Translations under genes and position numbers: made by a program
Source: an uncultured candidate division Zixibacteria bacterium
GTDB taxonomy: Bacteria; Zixibacteria; MSB-5A5; GN15; PGXB01
Assembly: GCA_937925655.1 (NCBI GenBank)
Contig: CALAMC010000002.1
Location: 1 to 40,106 of the forward strand
Reading direction: 5' to 3'
Length of the DNA stretch: 40,106 bases
Shown here: piece by piece, positions 16,823 to 25,056 of the stretch
Numbering within the stretch: position 1 is the first letter of the stretch
Layout: every line of letters starts with the position of its first letter
The notes under the pieces: model-generated
Seen by the model: only the letters and a program-made list of their open reading frames with translations
Databases searched by the model: none
Told to the model about the DNA's origin: nothing

Positions 16823-17743
16823 CTATAAATACGACCCATACCCCAGAAAAGTTTTATTCTGTCTGTCGCCCAGGACCAGCTTTTGACGCCGTCCCGAAAC
16901 CCGGATAACCGGAATCAGACTGCCCGGCATACAAAACGATAAAATCCAATCGAGTTTCTTTCGCAATGAGCGACCCGGCAATAACTCCATCAATTGCTCG
17001 CGTGGCAGATTCCTTATGAGTATCTCACAGCCGGAATCAAATTCCGTAAAGCTCTTCCCCATTATTGTATCCCGGCCCAGTGCCGCTCGGGGCGATCCGA
17101 GCCTATAATGCAAATCGTGCGGGACTTCATAAGTATTGGGTGTGTTTTCCAGAATTTTCACATCGCAATTGAAAATCAAACCGATAATTCGGGATACCAG
17201 TTCGGCGTTTCCCGCCCAGAAATTAAAGGAAGGCATCAGCCCGACCCACACCATAAGTTCATCCAACGGTATGGCCTTTGCATCGGGTGGGACGAATCCG
17301 AACAGCCCCAGAAAATCAAGAATCTGCGAACGGTCGGCAACGCTGAAACGATATTTAAGAGTCAAATAATGGGCCAGCGCCTCATACTTGACGACCGCGC
17401 CTTCGAACGGGGCCATCAGCTCGCGAGCCCGCTTCTCCCATTCATTGCCGCCGCGGTCGGTAATGCCCTTGAATCCGTAAAAAAACTGATATGGAAATAA
17501 ATCCACGGCGCTGGAATAGCCGACGTGCAGAGTTATACGGGTATCGGGACGGAGAACCGTGCCGGCGTCGGGTGATTGATCATGCACCTGCCCCCGGTAA
17601 TTCTCGTATTCGCCCTCGGCCAGAATTTGCACCGTAAACGGGTCAATATCCATCTTCATCAAAAGATTCAAGGCCGTGACATAATGAAACGGCAGACGCC
17701 GGGAACAGAAATCCGGCATGATTTTATCTTCGGGGCGCGACAT
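16823..17743 (-). CDS. tssG: T6SS baseplate protein TssG with PASTA-like N-terminal segment
   Basis: Wedge component that pairs with TssF in the T6SS baseplate. I place the start at the ATG at 17743, which overlaps the tssF stop by one base (TGATG). An upstream extension to 17926 would overlap tssF coding sequence by 184 bases. The protein is 306 residues, near the family size. Residues about 142-290 match the TssG C-terminal half: L-G-L-F-G, F-W-A-G-N-A-E-L, R-L-G-S-P-R-A-A-L-G, and F-x-x-x-L-P-G-R-S-L. Residues about 20-75 look instead like a PASTA domain (A-x-x-L-L ... G-Q-V-H-D-Q-S-P-D-A-G-T ... I-T-L-H-V-G). PASTA domains normally bind muropeptides in kinases and penicillin-binding proteins. 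This segment in TssG is unusual. Confidence 0.8.
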   Translation of the reverse strand: MSRPEDKIMPDFCSRRLPFHYVTALNLLMKMDIDPFTVQILAEGEYENYRGQVHDQSPDAGTVLRPDTRITLHVGYSSAVDLFPYQFFYGFKGITDRGGNEWEKRARELMAPFEGAVVKYEALAHYLTLKYRFSVADRSQILDFLGLFGFVPPDAKAIPLDELMVWVGLMPSFNFWAGNAELVSRIIGLIFNCDVKILENTPNTYEVPHDLHYRLGSPRAALGRDTIMGKSFTEFDSGCEILIRNLPREQLMELLPGRSLRKKLDWILSFCMPGSLIPVIRVSGRRQKLVLGDRQNKTFLGYGSYL

Positions 17744-19401
17744 CAGGCGGTTATCTCCACATCGTACTGGGTATTGACCGATGAGCACGATTTCAAAAAC
17801 ATTTCCAGGCGGACTTTCAGAAGCTGCAATTCGTCGTCGCTGTAAAAATCGTCTTTGCTGACCGTGACGGCCACTTTGATGCACCGAAATACGCCGAAAG
17901 CACCCTTTTTGACACCGCTGCGACAAGCCGCCTTTTTAATACGCCGGTCGTACGTCATGGCCCAGTTGGCCACGTCCTGGAAACTTATGGCCCGGTCGCG
18001 ACCGCGAAGCCGGTTGGATACTTCAAGCATAATCTGCTCCGGCGATTTGGCCGGAACGGCCCCGGCGGACATGGTAATATTTTCGGCCGTGACTATTCCC
18101 GGATGGCTTTCATACAACTCGTTTATCAGTCCGGCGTCGATTCCATTGGCGCGCGTACCGGCGGTGGTCGAATAGACCACCGTAATATTATCGGGAACAG
18201 GTTCCAGGCGGGTCGAAAAATCGAACCATAATACCAGACGGCCGTTTTCTTCCTCGACCGAATACACGCGCTGATTCGGGTCGGTCCGGACTTCATACGA
18301 CGGGATATATCCGTTGTCGCGGGCATCGGTGACTTCGACGATATCGACGATATTATCGATATTTTCGGGGATTTCGATTTCCAGAATTTTGTTGCCGCCG
18401 GTATGTTTGAACAATTTCATCTCTGATTTATTGACGGCCAGAAAGGCATCAAAATACACGCCGGTCAAACCGGTCAGGGAAGAACGCGTTCCGCCTGCGG
18501 GCAGGTCGATACGAATCCAGTAAAACCGGTCGCCCTCCTCCAGCACGATCGACTTCTGGGCAAGCTTGTCGACCAGTTTATGGTCCGGCGGGCCAAGTTC
18601 CCAGGTCGAGGCGAAAGATTCGGGCAGGACGATAAAATTATCGTTCAATGTGGAAAAAACGTCACCGCTGGAGCGAAGCCCACCCCAGTTGATCGGCTTC
18701 CCATCTTTATAAAAAATTTCTTCAATATTGCACTCCAATCCCGGGCAGAACGAAATGTCGGTATAAAATTCACCGAAATTCGTTCCGGGATACCAATGTC
18801 CCCAGCGCAACTGGCGCACGGCGTCGGGTAACCCATTTATGAACAAGACCGAATCGACAAACTCCGCCGGATTTCCGGTAAAATCGACCGCCAGGTAAAA
18901 TCGAGCTTGTGCTCCGGCCGGAATTTTCGGCGGTTCGGTATATGCGTCGCCCTCTTTAACCTTATCTTTGGGCGAAAGGTCGAATAATTCATGGTCAACC
19001 AGCAAAAACATGTGTTTGGTTTCCGCCGCAACCAGCTTCTCGTGGCGCAGAGCTGAAAAGAAAAAGGTATGACCGTCTTCGCGCTTTTCCTTATAGAAAA
19101 AGCGACTATGCGGATCAATTTCCACGACCGGGTCCCGTGGCTTGCAGCGCATTATGGTATGCGCCGGGATCGGCCAGCGACGGCTTTCCGGACAAAGGGC
19201 CCGGATAAGTGACGAAACCGTGTTGTCCCAGGTATGGTCGATCCGCTTGTCAATCCTTTCCAGTTGATGCGCATAAAGACTAAGCATAATCTTCAAGATG
19301 GGATCGAGTCGCTCCGGAGATTCCGACACTTCGGGGTTCCAGATGCGCATCTCGCGGTGCATCTGTTCAAAGATCTGTTCTCGGGTTCGTGATTTTTCCA
19401 T
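17743..19401 (-). CDS. tssF: T6SS baseplate protein TssF
   Basis: Main wedge protein of the T6SS baseplate, acting with TssG, TssE and TssK. The 552-residue length is close to the usual 580-620. The N-terminus has the family pattern: R-L-D-P-I-L-K-I-M-L (32-41), then A-H-Q-L-E-R-I-D-K-R-I-D and L-I-R-A-L-C-P-E-S-R-R-W-P-I-P. The C-terminal part (about 455-552) resembles phage baseplate J-like proteins. It follows tssE by 10 bases and overlaps tssG by one base. Confidence 0.9.
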   Translation of the reverse strand: MEKSRTREQIFEQMHREMRIWNPEVSESPERLDPILKIMLSLYAHQLERIDKRIDHTWDNTVSSLIRALCPESRRWPIPAHTIMRCKPRDPVVEIDPHSRFFYKEKREDGHTFFFSALRHEKLVAAETKHMFLLVDHELFDLSPKDKVKEGDAYTEPPKIPAGAQARFYLAVDFTGNPAEFVDSVLFINGLPDAVRQLRWGHWYPGTNFGEFYTDISFCPGLECNIEEIFYKDGKPINWGGLRSSGDVFSTLNDNFIVLPESFASTWELGPPDHKLVDKLAQKSIVLEEGDRFYWIRIDLPAGGTRSSLTGLTGVYFDAFLAVNKSEMKLFKHTGGNKILEIEIPENIDNIVDIVEVTDARDNGYIPSYEVRTDPNQRVYSVEEENGRLVLWFDFSTRLEPVPDNITVVYSTTAGTRANGIDAGLINELYESHPGIVTAENITMSAGAVPAKSPEQIMLEVSNRLRGRDRAISFQDVANWAMTYDRRIKKAACRSGVKKGAFGVFRCIKVAVTVSKDDFYSDDELQLLKVRLEMFLKSCSSVNTQYDVEITA

Positions 19402-19411
19402 AAGTTAATTA

Positions 19412-19786
19412 TTATCCCAGGTTGTACGCGGCTTCAAATTTTTGTTCCTCCTTGCCGTCCATGTACAGACCCGAAACCTTGACCACAATGCCCAGGTTTT
19501 GGGCCGATTTACGGTCGGCCACGGAGAAATTAACGGAGACATCATACAGTCTTTTTTCATATTTGCCGATGGCATTGCGTAACCCGGCGCGAATTTCACC
19601 CTTGTCAGTCGAATATATATCGGAATACTCCTTTTCCCAGATGGCACACCCGTAGTCCGGGTCAAAAGGCATCTGGCCGGCATGCGTGGATAATATCAAA
19701 GCGATCGAATACGTTATGGAATCGTGCAATGAAGCCCGTCGGAAATATCCGTCGCGCAGGACCAATGGCAGTGCTAAATACTCCAT
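19412..19786 (-). CDS. tssE: T6SS baseplate protein TssE (gp25-like)
   Basis: The 124-residue protein matches the gp25/TssE family that starts sheath polymerisation. The visible pattern is S-I-T-Y-S-I-A-L-I-L-S-T (23-34), then P-F-D-P-D-Y-G-C-A-I-W (40-50) and I-x-K-Y-E-K-R-L-Y-D-V-S-V-N (about 73-86). In the motif usually written E-P-R-L, the glutamate and arginine are kept but proline is lysine. It lies 6 bases after vgrG and 10 before tssF. Confidence 0.92.
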   Translation of the reverse strand: MEYLALPLVLRDGYFRRASLHDSITYSIALILSTHAGQMPFDPDYGCAIWEKEYSDIYSTDKGEIRAGLRNAIGKYEKRLYDVSVNFSVADRKSAQNLGIVVKVSGLYMDGKEEQKFEAAYNLG

Positions 19787-19792
19787 GATCGG

Positions 19793-21478
19793 CTAATTCA
19801 AAGCTATGGGGTTACCACTGACCGTCACCTTGGCGCCGGAAATCTTATTTTCAGCGGCGGCTTTATTCTCCACGTTGGCGCCACCTTCCAGTTTCAGATT
19901 GGCCCCGGCCTTTATTTCTATATCGCTGTCGGCTTCCAGCTTGAAATTGTTTGACTTGAAGGAAATATCGCCGCCATCGCTTTTTATCGATATCTTCGGA
20001 CCGTCCAGCGTCAGGACGATGGAATTCTTCCCCTGCGTGATGGTGATCGTCTGCGATCCGTCGGCGTCGGAAAAAATAATGGCGTTGCCGCCCTTGGTGA
20101 CAAACAGCTTCTTATTATTCTTGTCGTCCTTGTGGTCATCATGCGGAGCATTGTCTTTGTTGTACAACGAGTCGATCACGATCGGCCACTCGGGGTCACC
20201 CTGATCGAAACCGACCAGGACTTCATCGCCTATTTCCGGCGTACTGATCCACCCGCGCCCGCCGCCGGCGTGGGGCGTTCCAACCCTGATCCAGACCGTT
20301 TCATCCGAATCCAGCCAGGGGAATTTCACCTTGACCCGGCCCAGGCCTTCGGGATCGTTATTATCGACTACCACCGCGCTTTGAATCTCTGTACTAAGGT
20401 TCCTTTCGACCGGATAGGGCGGAAAAGCAGTATCCAGAGGTATGCACGTAAAACTGTTATAGTACTTGCCGGCTTCATCGAAATGATGGTTCACCTCGAC
20501 CACCCAGTATACGGCGTCGAGCTTACCCATCCCGATTATCTTTACACAATGCCCGACCGCCACCTTGGGGACAATCGACTCTCCGGTACAACGGATCATC
20601 TGACCCAGGGCTCCTTGCTTTTCCTGCTTTAAAACATTATCCAGATCTCCGGGGGCTTCCACGGCCGGAACGATTTTAGCCGTCGACTTCCCGTAAATAT
20701 TTTTGGACGCTTCCGGCGCCAGGTTGGATAATTCCGACAGAGCCGAATCCGGTTGGATGGATTTGCTGTCGGATGCGAACGTCTTGGATTTTTCATAATT
20801 GAAGACGGCCGCGGAGAAATTGTACGGGTATGTTCCCATGCTCAAATTGAACGACCGTAATGTGTCGCGCCAGGCCAGTTCCTCCAAATCGCCGCTGGAG
20901 GCTTTGACCGCCCGAAATTCCTTGCCGTCATAAAAAGCGAATAATCCCTTATCCGCCGCCAAACGCATTATGTACGCGTAGTCGGTTTCCTGATATTGGA
21001 CGCTGAACTTGTAATTGCCGCTGGTACTGTCAATTTTGCCGACCGTGATCGGATAAGAATTGACGATAGCGCCGATTATGTCACTGGCGCTCTGGTCGAA
21101 ATGGAAGGAATTCACTATCGCACCATCCATGCTTATCGTCGGACTGGCCGCTTTTACTTCGAAGACATTGATGCCATTGATATCGTTAATGATGTCCACC
21201 GCCGTCACCATGCCGATGAATTCCAGCTGACGCTTCGCGTCGACGTCGCCGCCGGTCGGCTTAATCTTCACCGCAATCGATTTGCCCAGAAACTTAAGAT
21301 AGGGCATCGGGTCTTCAATATCCTGTTTTGACGAAACCTCCCCGACGCCGCGAATTTTTAATTTCAACTCATGATGCTTGTTGATGAACTGATTCAACTC
21401 CAAACCGGATATGTCGAACTTCGTTTCCTTGTTGTCGACGAGGATCGTACACTCCGCCGTGGTTCCCACGATACTCAT
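19793..21478 (-). CDS. tssI: T6SS spike protein VgrG (TssI)
   Basis: Trimeric spike at the front of the Hcp tube. The 561-residue protein has gp27-like domains (about 1-365), then a gp5 OB-fold region (about 370-445) with D-P-E-G-L-G-R-V-K-V-K-F-P-W, V-G-T-P-H-A-G-G-G-R-G and E-I-G-D-E-V-L-V-G-F. The end (about 465-561) is a repetitive beta-helix needle. There is no toxin domain after the needle, so cargo must bind non-covalently or ride on the PAAR-like protein encoded at 33351-34520. The compact form resembles VgrG of the Bacteroidetes T6SS. Gap to hcp is 72 bases, with a GC hairpin. Confidence 0.95.
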   Translation of the reverse strand: MSIVGTTAECTILVDNKETKFDISGLELNQFINKHHELKLKIRGVGEVSSKQDIEDPMPYLKFLGKSIAVKIKPTGGDVDAKRQLEFIGMVTAVDIINDINGINVFEVKAASPTISMDGAIVNSFHFDQSASDIIGAIVNSYPITVGKIDSTSGNYKFSVQYQETDYAYIMRLAADKGLFAFYDGKEFRAVKASSGDLEELAWRDTLRSFNLSMGTYPYNFSAAVFNYEKSKTFASDSKSIQPDSALSELSNLAPEASKNIYGKSTAKIVPAVEAPGDLDNVLKQEKQGALGQMIRCTGESIVPKVAVGHCVKIIGMGKLDAVYWVVEVNHHFDEAGKYYNSFTCIPLDTAFPPYPVERNLSTEIQSAVVVDNNDPEGLGRVKVKFPWLDSDETVWIRVGTPHAGGGRGWISTPEIGDEVLVGFDQGDPEWPIVIDSLYNKDNAPHDDHKDDKNNKKLFVTKGGNAIIFSDADGSQTITITQGKNSIVLTLDGPKISIKSDGGDISFKSNNFKLEADSDIEIKAGANLKLEGGANVENKAAAENKISGAKVTVSGNPIALN

Positions 21479-21510
21479 GGCATTAATCCATTTTAATAAT
21501 TACATATTAA

Positions 21511-21536
21511 CGGGGCGAGGCCCCGGCCCCGCCCCG
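21511..21536 (-). other. GC-rich hairpin between hcp and vgrG
   Basis: CGGGGCG (21511-21517) and CGCCCCG (21530-21536) form a perfect 7-base-pair stem with a G/C-rich loop. On the minus strand it follows hcp by 15 bases and is followed by AT-rich sequence but no clean T-tract. It may slow transcription or protect the hcp mRNA end, lowering vgrG relative to hcp. Confidence 0.55.
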
Positions 21537-21550
21537 ATTTCTTCGCAAGG

Positions 21551-21955
21551 CTATTCTTCCCAGCGGTTATCTAACTCAACCCCGCCGACCATAAGCTTAT
21601 GACAGGAAATTTCGAAATACTCGTAAACCTGATCATCCGGGTTGTTCTTGATGTGGGGAATGGATTCTTCATACTTCGTGATGAAACCTTCCTCCCAGGC
21701 CAATTCCTTCATCGTGGAATCATCCGGGGTTTTAAATATGACCTTGCCCGCCTTCCAGTTGGGTTTACTGGAATCTGTAGCCCAGCGATAAATATCCGTG
21801 TTCTCATCGGACTCGCGGGTAATTTTGACGGTTCCGGCGTGAGCGCGGTCGGAAGGACGGCCGGTTTCATCCTTGGCCGTATAGAGCTCATAAGAGACTG
21901 CATAGACGTTCTTATAAACGACGCCGTCTATTTCCAAGACTGGTCTCCGTGCCAT
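21551..21955 (-). CDS. tssD: T6SS tube protein Hcp/TssD, Bacteroidetes type
   Basis: Hexameric ring protein that stacks into the secreted inner tube. The 134-residue sequence fits the TssD form typical of T6SSiii: L-E-I-D-G at the start, S-Y-E-L-Y-T-A-K-D-E-T-G-R-P-S-D-R (21-37), G-T-V-K-I-T-R-E-S-D-E-N-T-D (42-55) and a Y-E-Y-F-E-I-S-C-H strand near the end. This differs from proteobacterial Hcp. A GGGAG ribosome site lies 8 bases before the ATG. It is the only tube gene in the window and sits between two RNA hairpins. Confidence 0.9.
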   Translation of the reverse strand: MARRPVLEIDGVVYKNVYAVSYELYTAKDETGRPSDRAHAGTVKITRESDENTDIYRWATDSSKPNWKAGKVIFKTPDDSTMKELAWEEGFITKYEESIPHIKNNPDDQVYEYFEISCHKLMVGGVELDNRWEE

Positions 21956-22013
21956 TGCATTTCTCCCTGGTTAATGGGTTATACGGTTATTGTTTAAATT
22001 ATCTTATACATCA

Positions 22014-22040
22014 GGGAAACCTCACGCCGGAGGTTGCCCC
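22014..22040 (-). other. Hairpin in the tssC-hcp gap
   Basis: GGG and AACCTC (22014-22016, 22018-22023) pair with GAGGTT and CCC (22030-22035, 22038-22040) around a six-base loop, with small bulges. It lies 59 bases before hcp and 14 bases after tssC. It may mark an mRNA processing or stabilising site at the 5-prime end of an hcp transcript. Confidence 0.4.
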
Positions 22041-22054
22041 GCGTTCGATTCCGT

Positions 22055-23476
22055 TTATTTGTCCTTTACGCTCGTCTGGTTTTCTTCGTTCCAGGCGGTG
22101 AATTCGATGTTGAAGGTTCGCGCCGGATACTTCGGATTCAAGGCCACCTTGATATCGACTTCCTGACGCTTGCGCATTTCGTCATCGGCGAAAATCTCGA
22201 TCTTGTAATCCTGGAGGATATTATCGCCGCCCGAAATGGCCTTCATGAATTTATCGATATCCTTGCGCATGGTGTCGATAAATTTCTGGTCGATGACCGA
22301 AAACGTCTGTTTGTTGAGATAATTACGCAACGTCTTGTAAACGTAATCGTACGTCCGCCGAATCGAATAGACGTTGAACGTTTCCTTGTTATAGAGCGTG
22401 GCCGCCCCCATCGACACCGCCGACCCTTCGAAGCTGACCATCGGATTGACGCCCTTCTCGTTGATCTTGCTGGCATCGGGCTGATTGGCCTTGAAACGGA
22501 TGTACTTGGCGTCGGCGACTTTGCCGTACTTGAAACCGGCCGAAGGCTGTTGCATGCCGACGGTCGTATCGCCCTTGTACATCAGGCCGGCCACGACCGA
22601 TGACGGCGGAATCCACATGTCCTCGTCTTCGAACTGATTGGCTGTCCGGGCCTGCAGGTAATTGGCGAAAACCGATACGTATTGTTTATAGGCATCCGAA
22701 CCCATCAGGTTGGCATAATTGGGATCTTCAAGCATTTCCATGACTTCTTCGTAGGATTCGAAATTGGGCAGATCGGTCATGATGTGAAGCTTGTTGGCGA
22801 ATCCGAGTTGACGGGCAAAATTGTCGATGTTTTCGACGCTTCCCAGATAGCCGGGAATGACCGCCAGGGAAAAACACTCCTTGATACTCCACTCGCGATA
22901 AAGGTCGGCCACTGCTTTGCAGAGTTCTTCGAATTTCGCCTTATCATCAGGGTCGGTCAAGCGATCGATGCCGACATTGGCGAAATAGGCGTTGACCTTT
23001 TCATCCGGCTCCTGTTGGGCATTCGTGAAGAATTTATCGATGGCCCGGTAAGTCGTCTCCAATTCGCGGCTGGCCCGATGGACTTTCTTCATGTTCTTTT
23101 CGAGATTGGCTTCCAGCCTGGTGGCTTCGGCGTTGATGTGCTTGCGAACTTCATCCAGATTATTGCTCTTGGACAAGCTGTCCACCCACATTTTCAGCCG
23201 CTGTCCCAAAAGCTGACGTTGCTTGGCGTATTCCCCCTTGGTCAGGAATTCCTTCCGCTGGAAGTCTTTTTTGGGGTCGAGCCATTCGACGCCGCGCACC
23301 AGGTCGCCATCGCTGGTCTTGAACGACGGCAAAAGCGACGCCAGCTTTTTGAAATCCCCGAAGGTCTCGCCCATGAGAGATGAAAATTCTTCATCCGAAA
23401 TCTTTTCGGCTACCGGGGCCGCGGACTCGGCGGCGGGGGTTCGTTCCGGCTGTAACTGCTTTTCTTCTTCACCCAT
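22055..23476 (-). CDS. tssC: T6SS sheath large subunit TssC (VipB)
   Basis: Large subunit of the contractile sheath, built with TssB. The 473-residue length fits the family (about 490). An acidic low-complexity start (1-30) precedes the sheath core. The C-terminal half carries the conserved run W-I-P-P-S-S-V-V-A-G-L (about 281-291), F-K-A-N-Q (about 323), then R-R-T-Y-D-Y-V-Y-K-T-L and a final Y-x-I-E-I-F-A-D-D-E and V-A-L-N-P-K-Y-P-A-R-T-F-N-I. It starts 17 bases after the tssB stop. Confidence 0.9.
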   Translation of the reverse strand: MGEEEKQLQPERTPAAESAAPVAEKISDEEFSSLMGETFGDFKKLASLLPSFKTSDGDLVRGVEWLDPKKDFQRKEFLTKGEYAKQRQLLGQRLKMWVDSLSKSNNLDEVRKHINAEATRLEANLEKNMKKVHRASRELETTYRAIDKFFTNAQQEPDEKVNAYFANVGIDRLTDPDDKAKFEELCKAVADLYREWSIKECFSLAVIPGYLGSVENIDNFARQLGFANKLHIMTDLPNFESYEEVMEMLEDPNYANLMGSDAYKQYVSVFANYLQARTANQFEDEDMWIPPSSVVAGLMYKGDTTVGMQQPSAGFKYGKVADAKYIRFKANQPDASKINEKGVNPMVSFEGSAVSMGAATLYNKETFNVYSIRRTYDYVYKTLRNYLNKQTFSVIDQKFIDTMRKDIDKFMKAISGGDNILQDYKIEIFADDEMRKRQEVDIKVALNPKYPARTFNIEFTAWNEENQTSVKDK

Positions 23477-23493
23477 ATGTCAATTCCTCACTT

Positions 23494-23934
23494 TTATTCG
23501 GTCAAAAGGTCAATATAATAACTGGCCACTTTCAACAATGCCTCCTTCTTTTCCTTGTCATTAAGCGTCTTAATCAGGGCATTGTTTTTCTTCAACTGCT
23601 TGTCGAGATCCGACAGAATCTCCTTACCGTAATACACCGAAGACAGGTAGTCGTTTTTCTCGATCAATTCCTTGGACGTAAAATCCTTCATGGCCTTGAT
23701 TTCGAATTGAGCGTTGACCGGTTCGCCCTCGGTCGATTCCAGCTCGACGTCGAACGACGGCCGGAATTTTTCGAACACTTCCTTGAGATTGTTGCACCGA
23801 ACCGGCGTCGCATCGGCATCTTCCTCATTGTTCAACTTGGCGGCGTACAACAGCTTGTTGGAAGGCAATAGCTCGACCGGGATCGAATCGTCGCGCTTGA
23901 CCTTCTCGGTGGCGCCGAGGATGAATTTCGCCAT
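23494..23934 (-). CDS. tssB: T6SS sheath small subunit TssB (VipA)
   Basis: Small sheath subunit that pairs with TssC and is recognised by ClpV. The 146-residue protein is a little shorter than the usual 160-170. The key pattern is V-E-L-E-S-T-E-G-E-P-V-N-A-Q-F-E-I-K-A-M-K-D-F-T in pieces (about 62-87), equal to the family F-x-S-M-D-D-F segment, followed by helices with L-S-D-L-D-K-Q-L. It has a very good GGGAGGAT ribosome site. It lies directly before tssC and after the second ClpV half. Confidence 0.85.
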   Translation of the reverse strand: MAKFILGATEKVKRDDSIPVELLPSNKLLYAAKLNNEEDADATPVRCNNLKEVFEKFRPSFDVELESTEGEPVNAQFEIKAMKDFTSKELIEKNDYLSSVYYGKEILSDLDKQLKKNNALIKTLNDKEKKEALLKVASYYIDLLTE

Positions 23935-23964
23935 GCAATCCTCCCTGGGGTTTATATTGTTAGT

Positions 23965-25056
23965 TTATTGTTTCCCAATTACCGTAAAGACATAGCTGTC
24001 ATCTTTTACGTCGATCGACACCTTATCGCCGGATTTAACCTGACCGGTGATAATATCGACCGACAGCTTGTTTATTATGTCGCGCTCGATTGTCCTTTGA
24101 ATCGGCCGGGCTCCCAGTTCCATGGTATAACCGTCGGCCGCGATTTTCTTGCGGGCCGCGTCGCTCAACTCCGCCTCGATATTCTGGTCTTTCAACATGG
24201 CGACAACACCCTTGAATTCGAGGCCCGCGATAACCTCGACCTGTTCCTGGGTGAATGAATGATATACGATAATATCGTTGAGACGGTTGAGAAATTCCGG
24301 TCGGAACTTGGTGAATATAAACGACCGGACCTCTTCCATGTTGACGTCGCGTCCCTCGCGGTCGGCGTCGAGAATCTTGTCGGCCGCATAGTTGGAGGTC
24401 AACACCACCATGGTATTCGAAAAATCGACCGTCCGACCCTGGCCGTCGGTCAGACGCCCGTCATCGAGAAGCTGCAACAGAACGTTGAAAACATCGGGGT
24501 GAGCCTTCTCGACTTCATCGAAAAGAATTATCGAAAACGGTTTGCGCCGGACGGCTTCGGTCAGAAGTCCCCCCGCTTCATAACCGACATACCCCGGCGG
24601 CGCCCCGATCATTTTGGCCACCGAATGCGATTCCATAAACTCCGACATGTCCAGCCGCACCATGGCGTTCTTATCGTCAAACAAAAATTCCGCCAGGAGT
24701 TTCGGCAAATACGTCTTGCCGGTTCCGGTTGGCCCCAGGAATAAAAACGATCCCATCGGCCGATGCGCCAGCTTCAGACCCGCACGCGACTTGCGCACCG
24801 CATTGGCGATGGCCTTGATGGCTTTTTCCTGCCCGACAATTTTCTTTGACAAAAATTCTTCCATGTGAATCAGCCGATCCTTTTCAGCCGTCATCATCTT
24901 CGAAACGGGAATGCCCGTTCTCCGGGCAATCACCGACGCAATATCGGCGTCATCGATAACCGGTTGGATATTGGCCACGACGTCTTTAATCGCCGAAAAT
25001 TTGCTTTTGTATTCACCGAATTTATCCTTTATATCTTTGAATTTGGGTCGGTCCAT
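23965..25056 (-). CDS. tssH: Split ClpV/TssH, C-terminal half (second AAA+ ring)
   Basis: The 363-residue protein is the second half of a ClpB/ClpV-type disaggregase that recycles contracted T6SS sheath. It has an N-terminal helical linker (about 5-60), Walker A G-P-T-G-T-G-K-T (108-115), pore loop G-Y-V-G-Y-E (155-160), Walker B ending in D180-E181 (I-I-L-F-D-E), and sensor 2 G-A-R (315-317), so the ATPase core is intact. Its ATG overlaps the stop of the N-terminal half by one base (TAATG) in another frame, giving coupled translation. Together the two halves total 853 residues, the size of a normal ClpB, so nothing seems lost. Confidence 0.88.
   Translation of the reverse strand: MDRPKFKDIKDKFGEYKSKFSAIKDVVANIQPVIDDADIASVIARRTGIPVSKMMTAEKDRLIHMEEFLSKKIVGQEKAIKAIANAVRKSRAGLKLAHRPMGSFLFLGPTGTGKTYLPKLLAEFLFDDKNAMVRLDMSEFMESHSVAKMIGAPPGYVGYEAGGLLTEAVRRKPFSIILFDEVEKAHPDVFNVLLQLLDDGRLTDGQGRTVDFSNTMVVLTSNYAADKILDADREGRDVNMEEVRSFIFTKFRPEFLNRLNDIIVYHSFTQEQVEVIAGLEFKGVVAMLKDQNIEAELSDAARKKIAADGYTMELGARPIQRTIERDIINKLSVDIITGQVKSGDKVSIDVKDDSYVFTVIGKQ

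Noticed and set aside
17744..17926. Longer TssG with a 61-residue N-terminal extension.
   Set aside because: The extension lies wholly inside tssF coding sequence and has no family likeness; the ATG at 17743 overlaps the tssF stop by one base.
22682..23383. 233-codon open frame on the plus strand with hydrophobic content.
   Set aside because: It is antisense to tssC, which is clearly coding; no ribosome site or family pattern.
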